From Zoroaster sp. YZ-2022 (lineage: Eukaryota > Echinodermata > Asteroidea > Forcipulatida > Zoroasteridae), in assembly GCA_029582265.1 (NCBI GenBank), contig CM055831.1, forward strand, positions 24,504,682 to 24,568,681: a stretch of DNA of 64,000 nt, read 5' to 3'. The position numbers and the translations under genes were made by a program. The notes beneath the pieces were generated by a model. The model ran no database searches, was not told where the DNA came from, and worked only from the letters and a program-made list of their open reading frames with translations. Shown here piece by piece: positions 23,701 through 34,324 of this stretch (position 1 is the stretch's first letter; each line of letters starts with the position of its first letter).

Positions 23701-26700
23701 TTTGCTTAATTATTCATCAAAATCTTTCCCCGAGACCATTTTTTTTAAAAAAAAAGTACAACAGACAGGTTAAATATTTTTTGTTTTGTGTTTGCAAAAA
23801 AAATTTTATTAATTAAATGCTTTAATTTTTTTTTTTCTATTTCATTTTATTTTATCCCAATTAACCCCTTTTTTCAGTACCAGCCCACACAGTGGACCTT
23901 CCATACCGGAAATTGGTGCGATAACCCCTTGGCCCCTGAAAGGTGGCTTAAAAAGAGCGCCCCCCTTTACACTCTGTAGTTAATGTACATACTGTGTGAA
24001 ATTTCCCATTACCCAGCATTGGGATTAAAAAAATTTTGGGAAGATTTGAAACTTTCTGATTACATTCTTTCATTCATTGATTTTTATTACACAAAAAATG
24101 CACATACCCAAAGGTGTTTAACAATGTTTAATTTAATACAATTAAAAAAAAACAATTAAATTTCAAATTTTAAAAATGTATATACATACAAACACCAAAA
24201 GGTTTAAAAAATTAAAAAATTTAAAATATGTCAAAAGTTAATTTTTTTTGTTTTTTGGGGAAAGTAAATTAAAAAAATAAGGCTTTACAAATCTCTGAGT
24301 TTTGAAATTGTTGTTTTTAATTTTGTCTCAAAAAAGTCAACGGGATTTTAAAAGGAAAATTTTGATATGAGGAGGGAGTAAAAGTGGAAAAACAAAAAGA
24401 TATTGTCTTCATCAGGGTTTGAAATTTCATACGATGGGGTGGGTTTTGGGATACATACAGGAAATTTAAAAACACCAGAAATTTAAGGCCCTTTTTTTGG
24501 ATCCAATTAACTGTTTCTGAGTAAAACCTATTGAATACAAAATTTTTTCTTTTTAACATAATTTTTAAATTTCTAACTATCTTTGATTGAAGGACATTCA
24601 CCCAAAACCCCCATTAAATTTGGTTGAAGGGAGAAACAGTTGTTCCCCTTTGAAAGGGGGAGGGGGGGGAAAAAAAACATTTTTAAAAACAAACCACTTT
24701 TGGTTTAAAATTTTTTTAAAAAATAACCCCCGGGATTGCACTTATTTTGAAAAGTAAGGTTGAATTTATGCCTTAATATAGTTTACAAAAAATTTCAGTG
24801 TCTGTTTACCCAAAAACAAAATTTTTTGGGTCGGTTATCAAAAAAAAGGGTTTTTTTAATTTATGCAAAGTGCGTGGGTATTTCAAAGCAAGGAACACAC
24901 ATGGTTTGTACTTTTTTTCCCCGTTTGTTTTCATTGTGACCCCGGTTGACAAACAAGCAGCCCGTTTTCCAAAGGGGTTTTTGCCAAGAAAATCACCCAC
25001 ACCAAAAGGGAAAGGTTTATTCGGGGATTAAAAGGCATTGTATTTTTCCCCAACCGGAGTAGGGTTTGGGAAAGAGGAAAAAGTTTCACATGCTTGTTTT
25101 TTGGGTTTTTTTGAAAATTCTGCATTACATGGATTTTTCCCAAATACGAAAACACTCTTTTCCAATTTTCAAACTTCTGTTGTATGTTTTGGATGAAAAT
25201 TTGATTACGGATCGGTTCCCCCTGAATTTGTTGAAGTTTTTCGATTTGGGGCTTGAAATTTCAAAAACCCATTTTTCGCTCTTTTACCGAATTTGTTTGA
25301 ATTATTGGCAATCACCAATTTTTTAAATTTTAAATTTTTTTTTCTAAAAATCAAACTGACCCTTCCTTAAAATTTTATCTCCTTTTTCATTCTATTTGTT
25401 TTTGGGGTGGGCTGTTTTCGGTATTCCGCAGTAAAAAGCCTGGCCCACAACATCAAACCAAATTTGGGGACAGTTTGGATAAGGTGGTCAAAGAATATAA
25501 ATAAATTAAATTTCCCTTTTTCCAACCCCAAGAAGTTCAACAGACCTCCTGGGATAAGGGGGAGGGAGGGTTTTGGGGGATAAATGGCCTCTTTCCCTTC
25601 AAAGTTTTTTTCTCAAGCTCCTGTGTACAGCATGAATAGGTCCGTCTGACTCGTTAAAAGAGAATGCCAATTTTTATTTGACCGGTTTTGGGGATGTCCC
25701 AAAAAACAGGGCCCAATTTTGAGCATCCACGGGAAATTTCTGCCCGGGGAAAGGGGGTCGAATTTGGGGAGGAGGACCCCGGCAATTTTTGCGTAATCAG
25801 AGGCTGGTTCGGAAACCGGTTTTCAGAGGTAAAAACGATAATGGAAAAAAACATTTTTGAATTTAGGATAAAATGACATCCAGAACTTCATGTTAAGAAA
25901 TACTGATGGGCGATTGTTATTTTAAGCAGTACCCTACAAATGCCATTTTCATTCAGTGGGGGGGCCAGGAGGTTTCAAAGTTTGCTCTGGTGGGGTTTTT
26001 TCCCTCGCGATCCCAACGGCACTGAGAAGAAAACCGGAATACCCGGGGAAAAACCGCAGGGGAAACCTTTACCCCCCGAACTTTTTGGGTTATTTTAAAA
26101 AAAAAGAAAACCCCCCAAATAAAAATAGAAAAAGAAAATTTGGGAAAATTTTTAAATTTTTAACCGTAATACAAAATTTTTAAATTTGGGGGAAGGGCCA
26201 CATTATCATGGCAACGGGTTTTAAAGAATTAAAATTTCCCTTTGTTTTTAGTGTCATGCAAAATAATGCAAACCCCTATTTTCTCTTTTAACATTTAAAG
26301 CCGTCTTCTATTTTGAATACAAAAAGAAAACATAACAGTGTAAATCTTTTTCAAAGGGCCCCAAGGGCCACTTTTTAAAATTGAAGCCTTTTTTTAGAGT
26401 ATAAAGTTTGGTGGTTTTTTTTTTGGGGGCAATGTTTTTCAGATCTCGTCAAACATGAAATTCGGAAAAAAGCATGTAAAAAAGAACTGGTTTTTTCTAC
26501 CCCAATGTTAAATTTTTTGCAACAGCTTAAAATGAACTTTTCCAAAACAATTAAAACTGATGTTAAAAAGGGGCCAACAATGGTAATTTTACGGTCAAAA
26601 CCCACAAATAAATACCCATCCTGCGGATCCACGTCGCTCGATGTCCTTTTCCCCTTGTTGAGGGTTATCATCACCCGATCATCCCCCATCTTTCGGTGAT

Positions 26701-29480
26701 CATTTTGAGTCACATCATCAAAATTCTGCCAAATGGCAGATTTCTATCCCCCCGTTAAGTTTTATTCAGCCCCATCCCCGCCACTTTTCTTTTTTAAAAA
26801 CGCGCTGGGTGGGGGGGCGAACTTATGGGTTAATTTGCCGAGAGGGCGACCCTCATGAAAGAAAAATTTTTGGTACCAAAATCCCCCGGTCTAAAACAAA
26901 GTTTCAAAACATTTTATCCTGTCGGAACAAGCCCCCAAAACCATTTAAATATGGGGTTTTCATGCCCTTTAAAAATGCCGGGCTTTTAAACTTTCAAATT
27001 TTCCCAAATTTGAGGGGGGGTATGATTGTTATTTTGCCCAAACCTATTTTCCCCCCCCTTTTTTCAAACAAAAATTTTTCTGTGAAACCCCAACCCTCCC
27101 CCTAATGTTTTAAAAAAAAATTTTTCCTAGCCTTCAAACAGAAAAGAAAAAGATAAAAAGGAAAAAATTTCAGGGGAAACTTTTGGGTTTTAAAATTGTG
27201 AGAGTCACACAGACAAAAAAAAACTGTATGATCTCATGGCAAAATTTTCATTTCATTAAAAGGACTTAAAAAGGGAAAAATTTTTCAGTTTCGAAACGTG
27301 ATGGCAAATTTTTTGAAAATAATAAAAAAAAACAACCAATCAAGAGATTATTTCTTTGTTGTTTTAATTTAAAATTCTGTCTGAAGAAAAATTTTGATTT
27401 TGTTTCGCCGAATCAATTTTTGAAACAAAGGGGGATTTCAAACCCCCTTGGGGGTTGTTTCCCTTCCATAAAGTTTTTCCCAAAGTCGTTTATCCCCAAA
27501 CCCAATTGAAAACAATTGGGCAATTTCTGGAACTCTATCACCAATTGCAATTTGGGTTTTTAAAACCTTAATGTCTCCATTTGAGTTGGGGGGAGAAAAA
27601 TGCCCAAGACCAATTGAACATCTGAGCGAACAGTCAAATGAACTTCACAAGAAATGTTTTGGTTACACACTTTCCAAAGTAAGTTGGGGCCGCCCAAAGG
27701 TTTACATTGGGCCCCTTTTGAAAAGCAAAATACCCAAAAAAATTGGGTTTAAGATTTTCCCAAAGAGCCAGGGAAAAATTTTGCAGTTGGGTCATCTTCG
27801 CCTTATGCGAGGGGGAGTTAAAGGGGTGTTGGGGGGGTTGAATCGGGCTTTAAAAATCATTTTCAAAACCAGATTGGAAGTTCATTTTGGGCGAGGGGGG
27901 CCTTCATCCCCGGTATGTTGGGGCTTTTTTCCCGAGCCACCTAGTTGATTCCAACAAATCTTGACAAAAGGGCCTCAGACAATGTTTCTGTAAAACTATG
28001 CACCATTCTTCGTTTGAAGGGCTTATGAAAAACAACGAGGGGTCTTTTGGGTCGTTTTAAAATTTCCCGGCGTTGACATCGAGCCGGTTTTCTGATTTTT
28101 CCCAAAAAGTTTATTTTTTTGTTCGTTTCCCTTTTTTTGAATGAGGCGACCCATCATCCCAATTCCAAAAAGCATCCCAAACCCGCTTGATTGGGAGGGG
28201 GCTTCTTGCCAAGGGAAACTTTATATGTTTTAAATGATGATATGAAGTTCTGGGGACGTCTTTGGCCACAATTTTTGAAAAATTTTTTCCCTTTTTGGGG
28301 GTGTAAAGGGCCCCCTTTTAACCTGTTTTATTTTTTTAGCCTTAAAAGACCTTTCCCCCGACACGATCTCTGGGTATTTTCCCCCTTACAAACAAACACT
28401 CATCTGGGCGTTCCTTTTCCCTGGTCTTGCCCTTTTCCTTTAGAAAATCTTCCCCTGATAGGGCATCCACCTTTAAAAAACATTTGGGGTTTTGTCTATG
28501 TGGGGCCTGGGTTTTTGAAAGGGAAAAAAAAAAAAAAATTTTTTAAAGAAAGTGACTTTTATTTTATACATTTAAAATTTTATTATCAATCAAAAATTAT
28601 TTCACTTCAACTTTTAAAATTCATAGTTTTTCAAAAAAATATTTTTTATAATGTTTTATTTTTAACCCCAGCCCAGCAACGTCAGATGTAATTAAACAGC
28701 ACAGTCAAACCCCTTTAATATGGACAAAACAAAAAAAAAAAAACCCCATAACACAAAAGTGAGATGTACGATTAGGACAAAAGGAAAATTGCCCCGGGCC
28801 CCCATAAGTGAAAATCATATCTCAACACCTATTACTGGTTTATCAATTTCCCCGTAATTATAGTAATTTGATAAAGGGCTTCCCAACCCTAAACATAGTG
28901 CAAAAAAAATTGTTATGGAGAAATTTAAAAAATTTTTCGTAGACTCCCCACCCCACTTCTCCCCCCAACTGTAGGCATCAAGGACCTGATTTTTTTGTTT
29001 ATTTTCAAAATGGATGATTTTCCTTCAGTTTTTTTTAATTTCAAAAATGAATTAAGCCCCAGAGCTATTTTCTTTTAAAAAAACCAAAAATTTCCTTTGG
29101 GGTTTGAACCACAAATCTTGATTTAAAAAATGGCCTAACTAACTTGAAGAGAGGGGTTTAAATTACATTTAATAAAATTGCAACATATTTCCGTCTACGC
29201 TTTGGGGCACTTACGGGCCCCCAACCCCAAAAACCCAAATACAAATTGTAAAATGGTTTGGAAAAAAAAATCCTTTTTCCCGATCCCCAAGTCAAAAAAT
29301 CAAAACAAGTCAATTGCACAGCAAGTTAACTATTATACCAAAACCTTTAAAAAAAAATTTAAATTAGGTTTTCTTTGTGATTCAGGAGGAAACAACTCCA
29401 CGCTTGCCGCAGTGCTTCAGGGGATTTTTTTCATGAAGTAGATCCCCCCCAAATTTTTTAAAAATAATTTTACCATATGC
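20740..29480. other. Degraded sequence, one inverted array unit, no gene
   Basis: Homopolymer-stretched consensus throughout. The only identified element is at 21,604-21,775. The GC-rich part at 21,840-22,900 and the frame at 27,571-27,948 (125 codons) show no domain or family signature I recognise. The frame lengths match chance in GC-richer low-quality sequence. Confidence 0.55.
21604..21775 (+). repeat. Single inverted unit of the ETS-palindrome repeat
   Basis: ACTTCCGGTTGGGAACAGGAAGTAAA, GGGGTCATTTTTT, TTTACAATTAACAATCTAT, ACAATGGTGCAAAA, TTGGTTGTTGAATGATTTTT and TTTGACTTCCCGGTTT (read in pieces) are one unit of the arrays at 5, 7 and 12 kb, read in the opposite direction. It extends about 1.2 units. 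Confidence 0.75.
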
Positions 29481-29829
29481 TTTTCCCTTTCCTAATATAT
29501 GGATAAAAGTATTAAGATATGTTTTTTCTACAACTTCAGAAAATTTGAAAAGGATTCTACATTTATTTTTTGAGAAATCAAATCTTGAAAATCGTACCTT
29601 GTGCTGAAGCCGTGCTGTGGTGTACAGTGGTGTAAAAGTATGAGCAACAAGTGGCCGACATGCGAATTTCCAAAAACAAAACTGGGGCGATAAGACACCG
29701 TCCAATTAAGTCTTCCTTACTCTCAAAAGCTTATATTCTCCTCTTTCTAAATATGGTATGTTCTTAAATAATGCTTCAATTTAGAATTAAAACTAAAAAT
29801 AAACATTAAATCGGACTGCGAAAACATTC

Positions 29830-30150
29830 AGATAGATCTCGCGGTTGCGCGATGTAGCACAATGGAAAATTCCCACTCTTTCTAAAATAGCATTCGCAAG
29901 ACCGTACACAGGAGCCATTTTGTCTAAACGCTTTTAAACCCTAATCCCCCATGCGAAGAGAGTGCAAGGTTGTTTATGTCTGTTTTTCACCTCGTTGATT
30001 AACGCACAACACCGCGGGATCACTGGGCCGCAACCAGACTACGTTCCATGTATGACCATGACGACGCGCGTGATGCATGAGGCGTGGGTGTTTAAATGCC
30101 ATGCTTTCGGAAGTACGGAGAGACGCTAAGTTGTTGCTACGCTGAGTCAG
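29830..30150 (+). promoter_or_regulatory. Possible promoter and 5-prime untranslated exon
   Basis: A GC-richer, CpG-containing strip (GCGGTTGCGCGATG at 29,840; GACGACGCGCGTGATGC at 30,060) precedes a donor-like site GAGTCAG/GTTCGA at 30,150/30,151. A T-rich 239-base interval follows and ends in TTTTATTTTACTTTTTAG at 30,389, a good acceptor, three bases before an ATG. The arrangement fits an untranslated first exon and intron, but no transcript evidence is available. Confidence 0.3.
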
Positions 30151-30391
30151 GTTCGATTTTTAACAATTTCACATTAATTTTCCACTATTTTTTTTATTGT
30201 CTAGGTTAATATTGAATAAGAATAGTTGAAGCTTTTTTTTTAGATAAAAAAATATCGATTTCTTTTGACAAGTTGTGATTTTTCTTTTTCTTTTGATTTT
30301 GATTTTGTCTGTGTGTGGCCATTTTTTTTGGAAGCTTTTTTTTCACTAGGCCCTATTCTGCTATTCACATTTTTTATTTTACTTTTTAGCT

Positions 30392-30595
30392 ATGGATGCA
30401 GCCGTACATAATCTTAGATTTTTTGGTGATAGGGCTGGTATTATTTTTGATGATGTTTGTAAGAGGGGGAGTGGGCAGAGAGTGCGTATGAGAAAGGTTG
30501 GATGCGAGAGACTGCTGAATGGATTTGTTTGGGGTTTATGGGACGAGTTGATGGTAGAGGAGAGGAAGGTGTTGACGAAGACTAAATGTATGTGA
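30392..30595 (+). CDS. Candidate coding exon start, unrecognised 67-residue frame
   Basis: The ATG lies three bases after a strong polypyrimidine-AG acceptor. The frame gives a mixed, globular-looking sequence beginning MDAAVHNLRFFGDRAGIIFD, with later segments such as RVRMRKVGCERLLNGF and VWGLWDELMVEERK, and stops at 30,595. I recognise no family. Coding-like sequence continues in shifted frames (next entry), so the stop may be an indel artefact or the gene may be dead. The plus strand is strikingly G-rich and C-poor here. It could equally be the first open frame of a transposable element. Confidence 0.35.
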   Translation: MDAAVHNLRFFGDRAGIIFDDVCKRGSGQRVRMRKVGCERLLNGFVWGLWDELMVEERKVLTKTKCM

Positions 30596-31000
30596 AATGA
30601 GAGAACTGGTGTGAGTTTTGAGTGATAAAGTCAGCGTGGATTTGATGGTCGGTTACTGCGTTTGATGAATGCGAGAACAAAGTATGAAGTTGAGTAAGTA
30701 GTGATGCAGTGAACATTAATGGATGAATGTTTTGTTGATGAGCAGCGGCCCGTGGCTGACTTGAGTACTGGTGAGACTGAGGTGAGTGGAAAGCTTGAAG
30801 AAAAGAGTGGCAATGTTGGAAAAAATGTGATGAGCAAAGATTTGAAAGCTGCGTTATGTGAAGAGTAGAGAGAAATTGATGTTGAGGGAAAATTGAGGAG
30901 AGAAGAAAGAAAGAGTTAACATGTTTGAGAAAGGAAGTGGAAGAATTGAAGAATGCAAGGATGACAAGGTGCTGTGATTGAGAATATTAGGAAGAGAGAG
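30596..31000 (+). pseudogene. Frame-broken continuation, Lys/Glu-rich coding-like sequence
   Basis: Three short frames in different phases each look protein-like. One contains VLSDKVSVDLMVGY. One starts at about 30,724 and reads DECFVDEQRPVADLSTGE, then LEEKSGNVGKN and SKDLKAALCEE. One at about 30,928 reads LRKEVEELKNARMTR, which has coiled-coil character. The phase changes suggest indels. No domain was identified. The sequence is cut off by the N gap soon after, so neither the end of the gene nor its true state can be determined. Confidence 0.3.
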
Positions 31001-31104
31001 AAGAGCTGAGACAAAGGGTGAGGAATAGTGGACCATTACCCACCTTCAGAGAAAGAATATGCAAAGGATAAGGTGATATCAGTATGATGAAAAAAGGATA
31101 AAAT

Positions 31105-31604
31105 NNNNNNNNNNNNNNNNNNNNNNNNNNNNNNNNNNNNNNNNNNNNNNNNNNNNNNNNNNNNNNNNNNNNNNNNNNNNNNNNNNNNNNNNNNNNNNNN
31201 NNNNNNNNNNNNNNNNNNNNNNNNNNNNNNNNNNNNNNNNNNNNNNNNNNNNNNNNNNNNNNNNNNNNNNNNNNNNNNNNNNNNNNNNNNNNNNNNNNNN
31301 NNNNNNNNNNNNNNNNNNNNNNNNNNNNNNNNNNNNNNNNNNNNNNNNNNNNNNNNNNNNNNNNNNNNNNNNNNNNNNNNNNNNNNNNNNNNNNNNNNNN
31401 NNNNNNNNNNNNNNNNNNNNNNNNNNNNNNNNNNNNNNNNNNNNNNNNNNNNNNNNNNNNNNNNNNNNNNNNNNNNNNNNNNNNNNNNNNNNNNNNNNNN
31501 NNNNNNNNNNNNNNNNNNNNNNNNNNNNNNNNNNNNNNNNNNNNNNNNNNNNNNNNNNNNNNNNNNNNNNNNNNNNNNNNNNNNNNNNNNNNNNNNNNNN
31601 NNNN
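31105..31604. other. 500-base assembly gap (N)
   Basis: Exactly 500 N, a conventional scaffold-gap size, so the true distance is unknown. Minus-strand frames that appear to run through it are artefacts. Order and orientation of the two sides depend on scaffolding. Confidence 0.98.
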
Positions 31605-31953
31605 ATGAGTTTGGTTAGCCAATGCATGTTGGACTGCCAGATACATGATATTAACAGGCCTTTTAAGGACTTCAAATCTCCTTTGCCACAAAAATGTTCT
31701 ATGAAGTAGCCAAGGAAGAAAAGTAGCCTGTGTTGTGTTCAAACCTTGAGTTTCTTATCGTTGGAATGTGGAGTCTGTCATATCCTCCAAATTAAACATC
31801 CAGGTGGTTCAGGGGCTTTGTCCGCTAGACCAAAGGGAGACCAGGCCCACTACCCATTTTTACTTTTGTCAAAACACACCCTGATGTAACCGGTCGATCT
31901 CTTTTACAGGCCTACATGTACATAAAAACTATACATTTCAGACACAAATTGAA
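31605..31953. other. Non-coding sequence after gap
   Basis: No gene or repeat family was recognised. A strip at about 31,800-31,855 (GGTGGTTCAGGGGCTTTGTC, then GCTAGACC) resembles a tRNA-like A-box region but lacks a convincing B box. Confidence 0.4.
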
Positions 31954-31957
31954 TTAA

Positions 31958-32690
31958 CCCTAACTCCTAGGCCCATTTGCTTACATAACCTGAATCCTTC
32001 TAACTCCTAGGCCCTTGCTTACACATAACCTGAATCCTTCCTAACTCCTAGGCCATTTGCTTACACAACCTGAATCCTTCCTAACTCCCTAGGCCCACTT
32101 GCTTACACATAACCTGAATCCTTCCTATGTAACTCCCAAGGCCCATTTGCTTACACATAACCTGAATCCTTCCTAACTCCCCAGGCCCATTTTATACATA
32201 ACCTGAATCCTTCCTAACTCCCTAGGCCCATTTGCTCACACTAACCTGAATCCTTCCTAACTCCCTAGGCCCATTTGCTTACACATAACCTGAATCCTTC
32301 CTAACTCCCTAGGCTCATTTGCTTACGCATAACCTGAATCCTTCCTAACTCCGAGGCCCATTTGCTTACCCATAACCTGAATCCTTCCTAACTCCCTAGG
32401 CCCATTGTACCTATAACCTGAATCCTTCCCTAACTCCCGAGGCCCATTTGCTTACACATAACCTGAATCCTTCCTAACTCCCTAGGCCCATTTGCTTACC
32501 ATAACGAATCCTCCTAACTCCTAGGCCATTTGCTTACATAACCTGAATCTTCCCTAACTCCTAGGCCCATTTGCTCACATAACCTGAATCCTTCCTAACT
32601 CCCTAGGCCCATTTGCTCACACATAACTGAATCCTTCCCAACTCCCTAGGCCCATTTGCTTACACATAACTGAATCCTCCAAAATCCTTC
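31958..32690 (-). repeat. 44-bp minisatellite array, 16-17 units
   Basis: Each unit runs CCTGAATCCTT, CCTAACTCCC, TAGGCCCATT, TGCTTACACATAA. Units are almost identical, differing mostly by one- or two-base losses that may be consensus noise. The array begins directly at the TTAA-flanked end of the element. The reverse-complement array at 52,120-52,760 has the same unit. Confidence 0.95.
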
Positions 32691-32981
32691 AGTAGTAAAG
32701 CAAGCACATGACATGTATGCACAATCGTTCTAATCTGTGATACATGTACATGGCCAGGGACCCTCCTCATGCATGGAGCAATAAACAGTGTCCACTGACC
32801 AAGCACTGACCTTCAATCACTACAACAAACATGGATGTACATGTACCATGGAAAGGCAAGTATGCCTAATAACCTCAATCCTCAAAATCCTTCACTTTAG
32901 GAAAGAGCATGTAGCATGTAACCTCAATCCTTCAAAATCCTTCACTTTAGCAAAAGAATTTGGAGGATTTGGAAGGATGAG
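31958..32981 (-). mobile_element. Family C TTAA element with expanded 44-bp minisatellite
   Basis: It is flanked by TTAA at 31,954-31,957 and 32,982-32,985. The left end CCCTAACTCCTAGGCCC leads into about 16-17 tandem 44-bp units. The body (32,690-32,981) contains CTTCAGTAGTAAAGCAAGCA, CATGGAGCAATAAACAGTG, CACTACAACAAACATGG, CATGTACCATGGAAAGGCA and repeated CCTCAATCCT(T)CAAAATCC, ending TTTGGAGGATTTGG. The same body recurs at 50,253 and 51,812. There is no coding capacity, so it is non-autonomous. Assignment to a piggyBac-like mechanism rests on the TTAA flanks and CCC start. Confidence 0.75.
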
Positions 32982-32985
32982 TTAA

Positions 32986-33558
32986 AGTAACAACAATGGT
33001 TGTTAGCAAACTCTTTACAATTCGGTAACTCTCTTTGAATCAAGATACAATTTAACCAGCATTATGTGAAAAGTTTTATCTTAATGATATGAGCCTATGT
33101 GTCGTTTATGAGAAAAACAAGTGAAATTGCATTCAGTCTTACATGAATTTAATCAAAATTCCTAAGGCACCTCATGATTAAGATTATTTCTAGGGAAGAT
33201 TGATGACATTAGTTTCACATGACAATTCATAAATTTTGTTGTTTATGAATTTCCCAAATCTATTCCTTACCTTATGTCCAAAAAAAAATAAAAATGAAAG
33301 TCTCCTGTTTCTGGTCATCATTCGGCCAACAGGGAAATACGTGATGCATGTATCGCGGGACAAATTTCCCACATAACATGTGGTCCTCCATGAAGTTGGG
33401 GCACAAGTGTGACATAAGGTTGAATTTTCAAAATCAATATATTTAATAATTTTACCATTTGTTTCTCCAAATATTCAATTAAGAAAAATCAAAACACATT
33501 ATTGCTGATTGTTTCCTGATCATCAGTGATCCTTGTTCAATGAGAGACTAGCTGGTGA
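32986..33558. other. Intergenic sequence, no feature seen
   Basis: Clean AT-rich sequence with no repeat of this window, SINE box or plausible frame. Confidence 0.5.
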
Positions 33559-33559
33559 A

Positions 33560-34320
33560 AATACCTATGCTACATGGACACCTTTGTCATATTGCTTGTG
33601 TTTTATTTTGTAAACAGTTCATCATATTCAACTTTATCAATGTTTAATAACCATTTCAGGGGTAATAATAACATAAAACTAACATTACTATTATTGACCA
33701 TAATACCCTAACAAGACATGACAATTGAGCTTTTGACAGTTTTAACAAAATTTGGCAATAATTACTTGAAATACTGTTACATGTTCCTCGTTAAAGAAAA
33801 TGTGAATCATAGATCCATCAGTTTGTTAAGCATACCTATCATGTTATATAACAATAAGACTTGCTCAGACTAAAATCGGATATTATAGGTACCTCTTTTT
33901 CAAATACCTATCTACATGGACATCGTGTCCATGTAGCATAAATATTAATAATCTTTGTCTATTGTCCCCTTCAAAAGTTTTAATCTAGCATCCCATCAGT
34001 TTTTAAAATATACACTAGTCATGTTCTATGGTTATAGAAACTACTCTGACTAAATTACATCTGTGCAAACCATTTTCCCAATACCTATGCTACATGGACA
34101 CGGTGTCCATGTAGTGTAATATCTCTGATAAATGTTGTCTAATTGTCCCTCTTTAAAGAAAAGTTTAATCATAGCATCACATCAGTTTGTTAAAACATAC
34201 ACTAGTCATGTTTGCTACATGTATATAATGCTAGACTTAATCAGACTAAAATTTGACTTAACCCTTTTTCCCAAATACCTATGCTACATGGACACCATGA
34301 CCATGTCCATGCAAATAGAT
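33560..34320 (+). repeat. Tandem repeat (about 175-195 bp) with a palindrome in each unit
   Basis: ATACCTATGCTACATGGACA or a close form occurs at 33,561, 33,904, 34,081 and 34,275. Between these are shared blocks: AAAGAAAA(A)GTTTAATCATAG, CATCA(C)ATCAGTTTGTTAA, ACACTAGTCATGTT and CAGACTAAAAT. Two units carry near-perfect 25-bp palindromes with a single-base centre (33,912-33,936 and 34,090-34,114: CTACATGGACAC then GTGTCCATGTAG). There is no coding potential. Confidence 0.8.
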
Positions 34321-34324
34321 AATT

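Noticed and set aside
27571..27948. 125-codon plus-strand frame
   Set aside because: Homopolymer-stretched region with G runs; no domain, and the frame content is dominated by consensus artefacts.
30987..31742. Long minus-strand frame of 251 codons
   Set aside because: Most of it is unknown residues translated from the N gap.
31958..32690. Regular 44-bp array resembling a CRISPR array
   Set aside because: Whole units are repeated with no unique spacers, the unit continues through every position, no cas genes are present, and the context is an animal transposable element.
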